A stretch of DNA of 64,000 nt, from the NCBI GenBank assembly GCA_036320915.1, contig JAXBDG010000016.1, positions 1,488,001-1,552,000 of the forward strand, read 5' to 3'. Below the pieces are notes generated by a model. The model had not been told where the DNA came from and did not search any database. It worked only from the letters and a program-made list of their open reading frames with translations. Source of the stretch: Linnemannia elongata. Its lineage: Eukaryota > Mortierellomycota > Mortierellomycetes > Mortierellales > Mortierellaceae. Below are positions 44,150-56,100 of the stretch, piece by piece. A program made the translations under genes and the position numbers. Numbering within the stretch: the stretch's first letter is position 1; every line of letters begins with the position of its first letter.

Positions 44150-45593
44150 ATGGCTTCAGGAAAACGAAAAGGAGAGGCACTTGCCTCTGAAAATCCCCAG
44201 GTATCGTGTTCCTTTGTTGCCGTGCAGCGGAAAGAATCAATTCCTTGTTCCTTCTTCTTTCTTACTCTCTCGGTGGCTCTATTCAGTGCCTTTTTTTCTT
44301 TTTTTTTTATCTGAGGCTGCCTACTGTATGTCATGTCGCGAGTCCCTAGAGCTGAATGTCATTCGCTTTTTTTTTCCCATTTGGACATCAATGTAATGAA
44401 TATTCAGGGGTCAGCAGCGAAGCAAGCGCGAATGTTGGTGGGCGGGAAGAGTCGAGGACCACAGCCGGCAGGGATCGAGACCCCAACGACGACCAAAGCA
44501 CGAAAGCAGACCCAACGACAAGTAAGTCTTCTGTTCTTTGTGCGCTGCTTTTGAAGGGACAAGCGTATAGAGATAGCACCCCTTAACCAAATTGCTCATG
44601 CTTGGGACATAGGCAGCATCGAAGAGCAGTGAACAGGCAGAGGCAGCGGCGACCATGAAACACCCGATGGTGCTGCAACTGGAACAGGCAAACACTCGCA
44701 TCCTACAGGAGACCATGGAATCTATCAGAAAGGGCGGCAGTCAGATGCAACAGGCATTGACCGCCAGTCTAACGACACAATCAGAACGAACCTACGAATC
44801 TCTCAGGAGTACCATTGACCTCTTCAACACCAACAACGCCAATCTAGCATATGCGAATAGTGGAGGCAGTGGTGGTGGCAACAGCAGCAACAAAAACAAC
44901 AACAACAGGACAACGGCCATACCTTTGACGCAAGCTTCAGCAGTATCGTCAGTAGCTATGCACCTAGTGCCGGCGTTGAAGATGGTCGTTGATGAACATA
45001 CCGAAGCGGTGACGAGGATTGCGACCGAGTTGAATCAGTGGACGGTGAGGTTAATGACGGCTCTGGTCGGGACTTCTTTGTCGAGTGGGAGAACACTGCG
45101 TGTCGACAGTCTGGCGGTCATTCTTGCCCAACAACAACAACAATATTCAAGCTCATCACGAGGATCAGGATCAAATGGAGCTCCACCATCACCCGTATCA
45201 CCTATTAGTACCATTAATTCACAACAGCAACAACGCCAGCCACAGTTCAGGTTCGACCGTAAGGCAACAACAATCCGAAGGATGTTGGAGGAATGTCAAC
45301 GGTACAAAGTCTGCAAGTATCAGGATCGGTACTTGGGCTACGATAAGGCAACCCAGTTTCATTCCTATCGTGCCGAAGAACGGTATATCCAGGCTCGGAT
45401 GGTCGTATTTGAGGAGGTCCGGATGATTATGGAGGCCAGGGGTGTGAATTCGAATAATGGTGGAGCAAGGGAGGAGGATGCGGTTGAATGGTTGGAGAGG
45501 GAGTTCTTGAAGATGGATGGGTCAACGGCTAGGTTCCTTGAGATTCTGAAGGAACGACAAAAGCTGAGGAAGAGTCAGGTCCGTCGCGTCTAG
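44150..45593 (+). CDS. Unrecognised protein with helical core and disordered linkers
   Basis: Three exons: 44150-44200, 44408-44521, 44613-45593, all phase 0, 381 aa. The N-terminus is basic (MASGKRKGEALASENPQ, then KQARMLVGGKSRG), suggesting a nuclear protein. Residues about 65-120 are helical (HPMVLQLEQANTRILQETME). A Gly/Ser/Asn linker, a helix (MHLVPALKMVVDEHTEAVTR) and a Gln/Ser linker follow. The C-terminal block of about 130 residues is charged and helical (IRRMLEECQRYKVCKYQDRY, EERYIQARMVVFEEVRMIME, WLEREFLKM). No family is recognised. The short first exon is supported by frame, a CT-rich leader and a GTATCG donor, and is the weakest part. Confidence 0.62.
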
Positions 45594-47178
45594 TCTTTTT
45601 TTTTTTCTTGTTCTTTTTCGTAGAATAAATAAGGTATAAGAATAAGCATGTCAAGTTGGGCCAAGCGTAAACGTTGTTTTAGAACGCGTTCAATGGACGG
45701 AAAATTAGTCTTGTTCGAATTAAGGTGAACAAGTTTCATCTCGCGTCGCTGTTCTGATCGAATCATTTTTTCAGTGGGCCTGTAGCGCAGGGCGCACCTT
45801 GAGGCATAAATTTGACATCTCTCCCACACTCACCCAAGTCGAAAAGTCCCTCGACTCTGATTTATTGTTTTCGCGTTCGTTCATTGAAGAGATATGAGGT
45901 CTTAATAGTTTTTCTCTAAACTCGAACCCCCCTCCCCTTCCATTTCCCTCCACTCCCTTTCACTGGCCACTTGATATTGAGTGTTATTTTACAGGATCGT
46001 ACGATGTGTAGTGTTTTTCATGGTCTGAATATGTGTAACGTGTTAGTGGAGTGTGTCATTATTGTAACCTTTTGTCTACTACCTGGCAGAGACTCTACCA
46101 CTTGTTTTGTCCCTTTTTTCGTTTCTGGCTCATACATTTGTTGTATATGGTGAAGACAAGGGAGGACAAAGGGCCGCGAGAATACCGAGAGGCCACCCCC
46201 GGACAATAACGTGGGAGTGTTCTGTAATACCTCCCATTGAGTGCATACCTCGAAGAATCGGTTCGGGGAAAAGTAAGGTAGGAAAGGTGAAAAAGGAATG
46301 CAAGGAGAAATAATCATCGGTGACACACAGCGCTTCACCACCAGTATAACATGAAAAATTGACTGTGATTTGTATGCTGTGCTATGCACGCATGCATAAT
46401 ACCCATTGCCTTGTAAGAAAAGAAAAAAAGAATAAAAAATACGACGTTGCAGAGCTGTGCAGACGGGGGTTGGAAAAGAAGTGCTGGAGTGCAGTTGAAG
46501 GTCAGCGTCAGCGAATGAGGATGCATAACCGAGCTCGATGGATTCCTTGGCAACAATGCAATAGTCGATGCATTTCCCAGATTGAGGGACGAGAACGATG
46601 AAATTCCATTGTTAGTCGAACATGCCGTTCATTTTCTCAGTATCAGTTGTCGATTTTTCACCCCTGCCTTCTCTTCTTGCAATCAACTTCCCGCACATCC
46701 CTTTCATTGTCATTAATAAAGCAACTGGGTTTAGTCTCTTCAGAAGCACTCAATGCAGATGTTTGTGAGAAATAGCAAGGGATGTTTTGCGATTGAAGAC
46801 CACACCTGCATAAGGTCACCCTGCATGCGCTGCATGGTCGATCGACTGACAGTCAAGGGAAACACAAAGAAGAAATATCTCCTAATCGTGCCTGTTGGAG
46901 TGAAGGGTATTGGTTATGCTTTGTCCTTGTATAATATCGATCCCAAGCACTCTGCCCTTGGTTCTTCTTTTTGGTTTTGTTTTCTCTTCCCTTTGCATCG
47001 TGCATGGCTCTTTCTTTTTGGCGGGAAGCTAAGCTTGGGAAACCTAGTTCTCGCGCGCTTTTCCAAGGGCTGCCTGTAACAAGTGTTCCAAAAGGCATGG
47101 GGAGCAAAAATCTGCGCTCGGTGATATATCACAAACCGCCATGGATACAAACGACGCGAAAAACCATATGAAGAAAGG

Positions 47179-47212
47179 TGGGGAGAAGAGGGGAGAAGAG
47201 GGGAGAAGAGGG
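47179..47212. repeat. 10-bp tandem repeat (GGGGAGAAGA)n
   Basis: Three and a half copies of a 10-base unit, read directly. Confidence 0.9.
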
Positions 47213-48352
47213 AAGGAAGGAGAACGATGAGGCAAGAAGAAAATGTGCCAATGATGTGTGTGTGTGTGGGACAGATGAGATGATGGAGAAGGGCGTGTCG
47301 CCGTTGTCTCTCTCGAATTTTGCCTCACTAGCCTCACATCAAATATAGGATACCCTTCGTGTTTATTCAATGCTGGCATAACGACTATGCTCGAAAACAG
47401 AGATGCTGAAGGAAGGTCTCTCTAACTATGACTACGTTGAAGAGTCGATTGACCCCTGTTTCAGCCTTGTCCTTTCCAATTGTCCAGTTGTGCCTATTTT
47501 CTCCATGCCATGCTCTGTCATTGAACACATCCTCTGTGGCAGTCAATAAGTAGCCAATTAATTTCGACAAGATAGGAGCTCCTTTCGATTCTGTCGTTTT
47601 GCTCCTGTAGGTGTGGGCACTTTTGCTGATGAGCGTACGAGATCAGTTGTTGTAATTACTGGTGGCGAGTCTGGGTGTTTGATGAGTCCTGCTTGTTGAT
47701 GACTGATCTTTTATTTCCGATAGTGTAGAGAAAAGTAGGTTTGTCCCAGTAGGAAGCCAAGCGTGATCTTTTGTTCCTGATGCAAGTAGGCCAAGTGTGA
47801 TCTTATTGTCACCGAGCTAAGGAACTAGATGTTGAAGGTGAGCGTGATGTTGATCCTGCCGTCTTCTTTTCCTTTTTTTTTTTACTTGTTGGAATTGTTT
47901 CTACTTGATGATGGGAGTAGTCCTGCATGGTCATCTTTCTATGTTCGGTTCCTGTTTTCTATTCTTTCTGTATGTGTGTGAGTGGATGTGGGTGTGGACG
48001 GTACGAAGAAGAAAAACGAAGAAAGGAGAGAGAAAAAGGGTGGGTTACCCTCGTTTTTATGTTTTAGATGTGACTGATCGAGGAAAGGAGGAGGGAAGGC
48101 ACAGGCCGCATCGTTTTTTTTTTCGGTGCTCCGTTCGGTGTCAGAGCAGCATATCGAGCACAGGAATGATACTAGCGTGACGAAAAGCAAAGGCGATCGA
48201 CATGGTCGGCCCTGTCGGATGAAAAGACTCGAGGGCATATATATGTATTCAATGAGAAGGAGAAAAGGGAATGTAGTGGCGATGGTTAGATGGTTAGGAC
48301 CATGTTACTCCAGATTAATGCGCACGAGGAGACGAGGAGGCAAGACGAGTGC

Positions 48353-48377
48353 AAAAAAAAAAAAAAAAAAAAAAAAA
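48353..48377. repeat. Poly-A tract
   Basis: Twenty-five uninterrupted A residues. A retroposed 3' end is possible, but no homologous body was seen next to it. Confidence 0.9.
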
Positions 48378-49240
48378 TCGCCAACTGATCTATCACTCAT
48401 GAAACGAACAACCTTAAAAATCTCACCCAGGCACCATCGTTTATAAAGTAGTTTGATGATGATACTTGTTTCCCACGTTAGCTGTTGTGGACCTATGTAA
48501 ACATGGATATGGGACATGAAACAGGGACAATGATATGACCATGGTCCAATGGTCCAATTTGACATCAAAGTAGATTGCCTTCCTTCGCTATGGAACAAAG
48601 CAAGCAAAACGCTCTTTCTGTATCCTGTGCTGTCTCAGCCCTCGTTTTCTTTTTGCTCCGAGGAAGATGTTCTTTTTGATTAGGGTCCATCCATCCATCA
48701 TGTGCCTTCTGATTTGTTGGCTGTGTAACAGCCTAGCTGGCCAACTGGCGAGGTAGGCGAGAAGGAAAAGCAAGGGCATATGGACTGAAAGCAAGCATGA
48801 ATAGGATGGCAATTGAGAGCACAAAGGGAGGGGGAAAGACAGAAGAACAAGAGGGACAGAGGGAGACAGAGAGGAAGGGGTCCAGAGAAAAAAGAAAAGG
48901 ACACGCCAGAGGAAGTAAGAAGAGAGATACAGCTGATACACCTTCCACCCGCGCGTCGACTTCTTTACGAACGTGGGATCAACCCTCCTTTCTTCTTTTT
49001 CATTCCTTTTTTTTCTTTTCTTTCTTCTTGATCTCACCTCGGCTCATCTTTCCTCTCACCCTCCCCACCCTCCTCATCCATCTCATCATCCTCAACATCC
49101 CTTCCCCACCCTCACATATACATATATACCCCCAGCGACAGTCTTCTTTCTTGAATCTCGGCATTCCCGCTTGACATCATAACTTTGTCAAGACAAGGAA
49201 GAAAGGACATCACAATTCATTACCGACACTTCTAGAGAGT

Positions 49241-49723
49241 ATGTCATGTCAGAGATTTGACACTTGCTTGCAACAGGTGCATTGGTAGTGGAAACTCTTT
49301 CCGCACACTAACCTTACTTTTTTTACTCACTCCTTGTTCATGGTTTGCCCTCCAACACCACAACCAGCCCTGACTTTATTTTTGTTGCTGTAGAGTCAGT
49401 GTCGAGCTCTTAACAAGGCTACTTTCCTCCGGCGAATACCCTATAGACCCCACCAAAGGATTTCTCAGCTTCGTTCAAGGTATGTCTTTCTGGCCCTTGA
49501 AGAAAGCAGAGTATGTCTCGAAAAAAAAGGAAGAGCAAACAAAAAACGAATGGACAGAGCGAAGGTGTAAAACGATTAGAAAAGGAGGGGATTGTGTCTT
49601 TGATGCACTAACAGTGCTGACAACTCATTTTCAAATAGACATTCGCCCGCAGACACAGCCAGAAGATACTTTCCCTTCCTGCTAGCGCAAATCAAGGATC
49701 GTCTACTTTTTCAATCCCCTTGA
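49241..49723 (+). CDS. Candidate small spliced gene (68 aa)
   Basis: A phase-consistent three-exon model: 49241-49276, 49394-49479 and 49639-49723, together 207 nt. The second and third exons are bounded by good signals (TAG acceptors, GTATGT donor). The first donor, GTGCAT, is weak. The product is basic in the middle (ALNKATFLRRIPYRPHQR) and ends RRYFPFLLAQIKDRLLFQSP. It sits behind a CT-rich promoter-like block. Other frames of exon 2 are also open, so the same exons could be untranslated leader of the NACHT gene downstream. No family is recognised. Confidence 0.3.
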
Positions 49724-49744
49724 AGTAAGCCAATTGACCTTCAA

Positions 49745-49820
49745 AAAAGAGAAAAGAAAGAAAAGAGAAGAGAAAAGAAAGAAAAGAGAAGAGAAAAGAA
49801 AAAAAAGAAAAGAGGACAAG
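49745..49820. repeat. Purine-rich (AAAAGAGAAG)-type tandem tract
   Basis: Imperfect repeats of AGAAAAGAAAGAAAAG on the plus strand, read directly. Confidence 0.85.
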
Positions 49821-50137
49821 AACAAGAAGAACAATGAAGACACAACGTGTCCTAATATACACAATAACCCTAAGACTAACGACATTTACAATTTCATGTC
49901 TGATAGCCCCGCCATCCTAGATCTGCGCATATTCCGTGCTCCTTAGTCAAAGAGATCCTGTCTCCGCCAGTTCCTTCAAGGAATACTGACTAACTTTGGC
50001 GCAGGCCAAGGTAATGAACACTCACCCCCTGCTTATCCTGCCCACTCTCCTCCCTCTCCAATTTGGATTCCTTACCTTCAGCTCACACCGCTTTGACCCT
50101 TTCATTTTTTGGTAATAGAAACCTCCTTCTCTCTCTC

Positions 50138-53100
50138 ATGGCACAGAACGGCACTCCGCCTCACTCACCCCCTGTCCACAGGCAAAAGACCTCGGCCTAC
50201 CACAATGTGGAGCAGGCGGCCAAGGGTACTTTCTCCTTACACGCAATGATGGCACAGACACTCCGGGCCCATGTTACAACAGGAGCAGCTCAGCCAACAC
50301 CTTTGAACACCCTCAACTCCAGACCTCACACACCAGGCATTACACACCCCAACAGCTTTGCTAACTCGCCACCACACTCTCAACAAGCGTCGTCTACACA
50401 CCAACCAGCACATTCATATGGACATCAAGCCTCCTCCGCGCACCAACCAACCCATTCCTACCATGCAGCACATACGCGCCAACCATCATTTGGACACCAA
50501 ACATCAACAACGCACCAACAGGCTTATGGGCACCATACAACACCTGTACAGCAGCCACCTCACAAACCCCAGTCGAACTACAAACCTCAAACGACGTATA
50601 CGCCTCCGTCGTCAACTTCATCCCTATCATCTTTATCCAAACTCGAATCACCTACCACCTCCTCCTCCTCCTCCTCGGCGTCGTCTAGACCCCTGACTCC
50701 AAGCGGGAGACAACTCTCCAGGGAAAAATCACTGCCCAGCATCCCCACCGAACACGATAAACTACCAAAGGCTGATCGACTGTACCAGGACGTATTTGCC
50801 GCGAACATGTCGAGACCACCGCTTGACATTCCGATGCCCAGTACAGGCGGTCGTATCGAGAGCACTTCTCAGCTGGCACTCTGCAAGAGACTGCTGTCGC
50901 AGGCTGGAACACAGGAGCAACAGCGAAGTATAACGGATGCACAGCGGAAATGGCTGGAGAAAGTAGTGGAGGATGACATTGAGCAGCAACATATAGACGA
51001 GCTGACGAGCAAAGTCTTGGAGGAGTTCATCAACAACAACATCAAGGACTCAACAGCTATCGCCGAGGTTTTGCTCATTGCACCAACGCTGGACAAAGAA
51101 CACTACCGCAAGTTGCTGAACGACTTTATCAGGTCGTTTGAGGAAGCCACACTACAGGATACCTTTCTACTCCAAGGTTTGGTCCAGCTCGTCCAATCAG
51201 CCTCGGACGGTTGCCTACACCAGGATGATCTGGTCCGAGTCCTAGCGATCCTGCGGCAGCAACTAGAGAACACGCATATTCAGTTGAGCAAGCACCCCTT
51301 CCATCTGACCGTCGCTGTCTCCCGCGTGCTCGATGTCATGGCAGAGCGCAAAGTCGAGGATCTGGATCGAGTGACGGAGCGCGAACCGCTTTTGGAGATC
51401 TTGAAGGTGGTCCAGGAGAGTGATGACCCTTACCTCCTGTATCAAGCCTCCTATGCTTTTCAAGCATTGCAGTACGTCCCGGACGAGGAGACTGCTCTTC
51501 AAGCCGTCCTGCGTCACACCGGTAACATCGCGGAGGGAGCCATCAAGGTCTCTGGTGTGGTTAAGATGGATCTCGGCGATCTTTTTGACGGTCTGAAGCA
51601 ACTTCAAAAGACTGTGAGCGAGACATATGATGCGGTGAAAAGTGGCTTCGAAGGCGTGCGCACCCTGGTCCAGGGCGGTCGAGGTGTTTTCAACTCTCTC
51701 AAGCAGGGATTGGGATCGGGCTTCAAACGCCCTTGGTACCCCGCCCTCCGTGCCGCCGATGCTCTGGTCCGTGGCGGTCGGCTTTATGAGTTCAAGAGTC
51801 TTATTCTGGAGGCGCCTTGTCGACACGAGCCCGAGTTTCAATGGGGAATCTCTCAGCTCTTGGGAGAAATCGCGATGGATCCTTCATGGAGCTACCCTGT
51901 GCGCCAGCAGGCAGCCACGTTTCTGGTCTATTTGCTTGAATGCGGCAAGAAGTGGACCAAGGATGACAGCGTCAGGTTGTGGATGTTGACGATGCTTCGT
52001 CACCTCAGGGACTCGCCAGACAATATTATCCTAGGAGAGGCTCGCGGCAGGTTGAAGGACTTGCTCATCGCCCAGGACGACGTGCTCTACGACTCTTTTC
52101 CACTGGTCGACACTTTACCTGAGTCCATCACATCGCCTCTTCTCGATCGCGTCCAGCCCACTGCAGAAGTCGAGCGTGACCTGGCTGCCCTAAAACGAAG
52201 TCGGACAAAGGACTACAATGGAGGGATCTACATCTCACCTAATGCCAAGGCCAACTTGTTGGATAAGGATCGAAAGTCCTTCCCGTTGATACCGAAGGTC
52301 AAGCAGTTTTTGAAGAGTGATCGACACGTCTTTTTATTGCTCGGCGACTCGGGAGCTGGCAAGTCAATGTTCAATCGACATTTGGAGTGTGAGCTATGGG
52401 GGAGCTACACGAAAGGCGGTAGGATACCACTGCACATCAACCTGCCCGCCATTGACCGACCCGATCAGGAATTGATCGCCAAGCAACTCGCTATGTATGG
52501 CTTCAAAGACGACCAGATCATGGAGATGAAGCAGAACCGCGAGTTCACGGTGATTTGCGATGGCTATGACGAGAGCCAACTGCAAGCCAACCTGTACAAA
52601 TGCAACCTGTTCAACCAGCCGCTTCAGTGGAAGGTCAGGATGATCATAAGCTGCAGGAGCACCTACCTCCCTCAAGATTACCGAGGGCGTTTCGAGCCGG
52701 TGTCGGATGACAAGTACGCCCCCCTCTCTGGTCTCTTTCAGGAAGCTGTCATTGTCCCATTTTCGAGCGACCAGATTGCAGAGTATGTTGGCAAGTTTGT
52801 GCACCTCAAGGAGACCCGCAAACTGTTCATTGACCAGCCAGTATGGGATGTGGAAGAGTACATGGACAAGCTTCGGAGCATTCCCAACATGATGGACCTG
52901 GTCAAGAACCCGTTTCTGCTGATGTTGTCCTTGAAGTCCCTCCCATCCGTCTATAATGACTTCCCCGAGGTTACCAAGGTCAAGGCTACCCGACTAATGC
53001 TCTACGACAGGTTCATCGATCAGTGGATCCAGGTCAGTCAGAGGCGGATCGAGGGTGTTCTTCACAAGTACAGCTTCGAGGTGCGGGCTGAGTACGAGGA

Positions 53101-56100
53101 ACTCGTTGGCGAGGGTTTTGCAGACGCAGTGATGAGCTACTCGAAGAATCTTGCTGCACATATCGTCACAGAGCACGACAACAACCCCCTTGTACAATAT
53201 GGTAAAAAGGACAAAGGGACCTGGAAGGAGGTCTTTTTTGGAGGACGCAACATAAGGAGCAGGATTCTCCGCGAGGCCAGTCCGATGACACGCGCAGGCA
53301 ATCAATATCGATTCATTCACCGCTCGCTGGTCGAGTATTTTTACTCCCGTTCTGTTGAAAATGACCTTGCTGACTCCGCCGAGCCCCTCAATCCTTTCGA
53401 GTCTGCCCTTTTCGTTACCGCCGTCAACAAAGCTGTGGCGACTTTCAAGGACGAGAGTAATGTCGATTCTGGAGTATTATCACCTGCAAGGGCTCCTTCT
53501 CCTGCCAGTGCTCCTTCTCCAACCAGGACGCCATCGTCAATCAGGGTACCAAGTCCAACCCGTGCTCCATCTCCGGCAAGGACGTCTTCTCCTTTCGATA
53601 CCCCAGCTTTAGTCAGCACCACGGCTTTGGAAGATACACCTGCTCGCGTCGACTCTCAAAACTCAGTCGAAAACTTCTCTAGCCTCCTTTTCGAGGCTCG
53701 ATTCTTAGCGAGGGCTCCTTCTACTGTCCAAGAATCAGCTCCAATCAAGCCGAAATCGCTCCCACCCCAGAGTCTTCCTCCGAATAGGATACCGTCTCTC
53801 CCAGCCCCAGCCTTGACAGAACTTTCAAAACCTGTCAGGAAACCATCTTTGGCTCAGTCTAACCCATCGCATCAGAAAATCCTTGTCAAGGATCCCTCTA
53901 CTCTTCAATTCTTGGCTGAGCGTGTCCAACAGGACGAAGCCTTGAGGCAGCGATTCTTCGCAGTCATTGAGCGCTCAAAGTCAGATTCCAGTGCTGCTGT
54001 CGGCGCCGCCAATGCCATCACCATCCTAGTCCGAGCAGGAGAGCGGTTCAATGGATTCGACCTGTCCGGAGCCCGCATTCCGGGAGCCGATCTGTCTGGA
54101 GGAGATTTTGACTCGGTCCAATTGGCAGGAGCAGACTTGACTGGTGCGACGCTCACGAGGGCCTGGTTTAGACATGCCAACTTTATGGGCGCCCAAATGA
54201 GAGATGTACAGTTTGGCGAGTGGCCATTTCTCCAGATGAAGGCTGAAGTCAACACCTGCGCATACTCGCCAGATGGTCAGCTGCTTGCCGCTGGGTTTAG
54301 CGGAGGAGCCATCACCCTTTTCAATACCAAGTCTTGGCTACGAGTGCGCGATCTTGTCGGTCACAACTGGACCGTCACCTACCTGTCGTTCTCTCCAAAC
54401 AGCGAACATCTCGTTTCTGCAAGCGAGGACAAGTCGGTCAGGATATGGAATGTCAAGACGGGTATCCTCGAAAAGACAATAGCCGAGCAGTCCGAGACGG
54501 TCGCATGCGTGGCCTACTCCCCCGACGGCGCACACGTTGCCGCTGCCTGCCATGACTCCTTTGTCCGCGTCTACGATCTTGCTACGGACAGCATCGCACT
54601 GGAGCTAAAGGGACATCTCGGCGCTGTCAAGAGCGTCACGTATTCACCGACCGGAGATCTCATGGCGACTGCAAGTTACGATTGGACTGTGCGGTTATGG
54701 GACCCCAAGACAGGACTTCAGAAGCATGTTATGCGAGGACACTCGGCATGGGTCACCAGCGTCTCGATCTCCCCTGTCAACAGCCTTGTTGCCTCGAGTG
54801 GACAAGACATGACCGTGCGTTTGTGGAACGGTATGAATGGCATGCCTCTCTACATTCTAAAGGGGCACACTGCTTTTGTCAAGAACGTCTCCTTTTCTCC
54901 AAGCGGTCACCAACTCGCATCTGCCAGTGGCGACCATACTGTCCGTCTCTGGGATGGCTTGACAGGGACTCCCGGTCCTGTTCTTAGTGGTCATACGCAA
55001 TCGGTTGTGACTTTGTCCTATTCCCCCGATAAGGGAAGAGCCCAGATTGCCACAGGAAGCTGGGATTCGACCGTTCGTCTATGGGATACCAGCGCCAGCG
55101 CCCTTTTGAGCGAGCAGAGTCCATCCGTCGGCAGTGTCGAAAATGTTTCTCAGTCGCCGTCCAACGAATTCAATCGGACCCTAAGCGGAGGTCATTCAAC
55201 ATCATCAAGTCTGGACGTGGGACTCGAATTTGCGACCGCGATTGGCATCAACTCGAGCGACCATACGTTCAGCTTCTCGTCGGTGGCATGTTCATCGGAC
55301 GGTCAATTGGTCGCCACCTGTAGCATCGATCTGGTCCGGCTCTACAATGCCAACACTGGTGCTTCCACTGCTGATCTGCGCGGACATAGCAACTCTGTCA
55401 CCAGCATAGCCTTTTCGCACGACAGCAAACACCTCGTCTCTGGCAGCTACGATAAGACAGCCCGAATCTGGAATGTCCAGACAGGAGAGGGTGGACACAC
55501 GCTAGGTGGACACACCGATGCCGTCACCTCTGTTGCATTTTCTCCGACGGGGGCTCATATCGCGACTGGAAGTGACGACCGCTCAGTGATGGTTTGGTCC
55601 GCTCGAACTGGTAAGGTTTGCCATATCCTTTCTGGCCACCTCGAGGTGGTCAAGACCTTGATCTTTTCACCCAGTAGTCAGCAGATCCACTTGGCCTCGG
55701 GAAGCGGCGACAACAACATCAAGCTCTGGCATGCACGCGATGGTCAGTTTGACCGCGACCTGAGAGGACATGGTAACGCTGTCGAGTCGGTATCGTTTAC
55801 ATCTGACGGCAAGAAGCTAGCTTCAGGAAGTCGAGATGGAACCGCGAGAATTTGGGACGTTGCTTCCGGCCAGACCATATACGAGCTGGCGGGTGCCACA
55901 GGGCACAAGAACGCTGTCACCGCCATAGCCTTTTCTCCTAACAACCTCCGCGTCGCGACTGGAAGCTGGGACAAGACGGTCAAGGTCTGGGATGTGCAAA
56001 CTGGAAAGTGTTTGGTCACGGTCAAGGAGTTTGTTGGGGAGGTGAACAGCATTGCATGGAAACCTCTGTTCCCAGAAGACAATGGCAGTATGTACTTCGT

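Larger units (their letters stand above)
45594..49240. other. Gene-poor interval of about 3.6 kb
   Basis: No ORF here has a domain, a plausible start with promoter, or splice-compatible neighbours. Items seen: a decanucleotide repeat at 47179-47212, a repeated AGCGTGATCTT/AGTGTGATCTT motif at 47700-47800, a 25-base A run at 48353-48377 and a CT-rich block at 48980-49140 that looks like a promoter for what follows. It may hold diverged genes I cannot recognise. Confidence 0.5.

Noticed and set aside
45778..45850. GGGCCTGTAGCGCAGGGCGC, tRNA-like start with a possible A-box
   Set aside because: No matching B-box, no T-arm and no 3' acceptor strand complementary to the first seven bases within 100 nt.
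48353..48377. Poly-A run as the tail of a retroposed gene or non-LTR element
   Set aside because: No coding remnant, target duplication or structured body was found upstream, so it stays a simple A tract.
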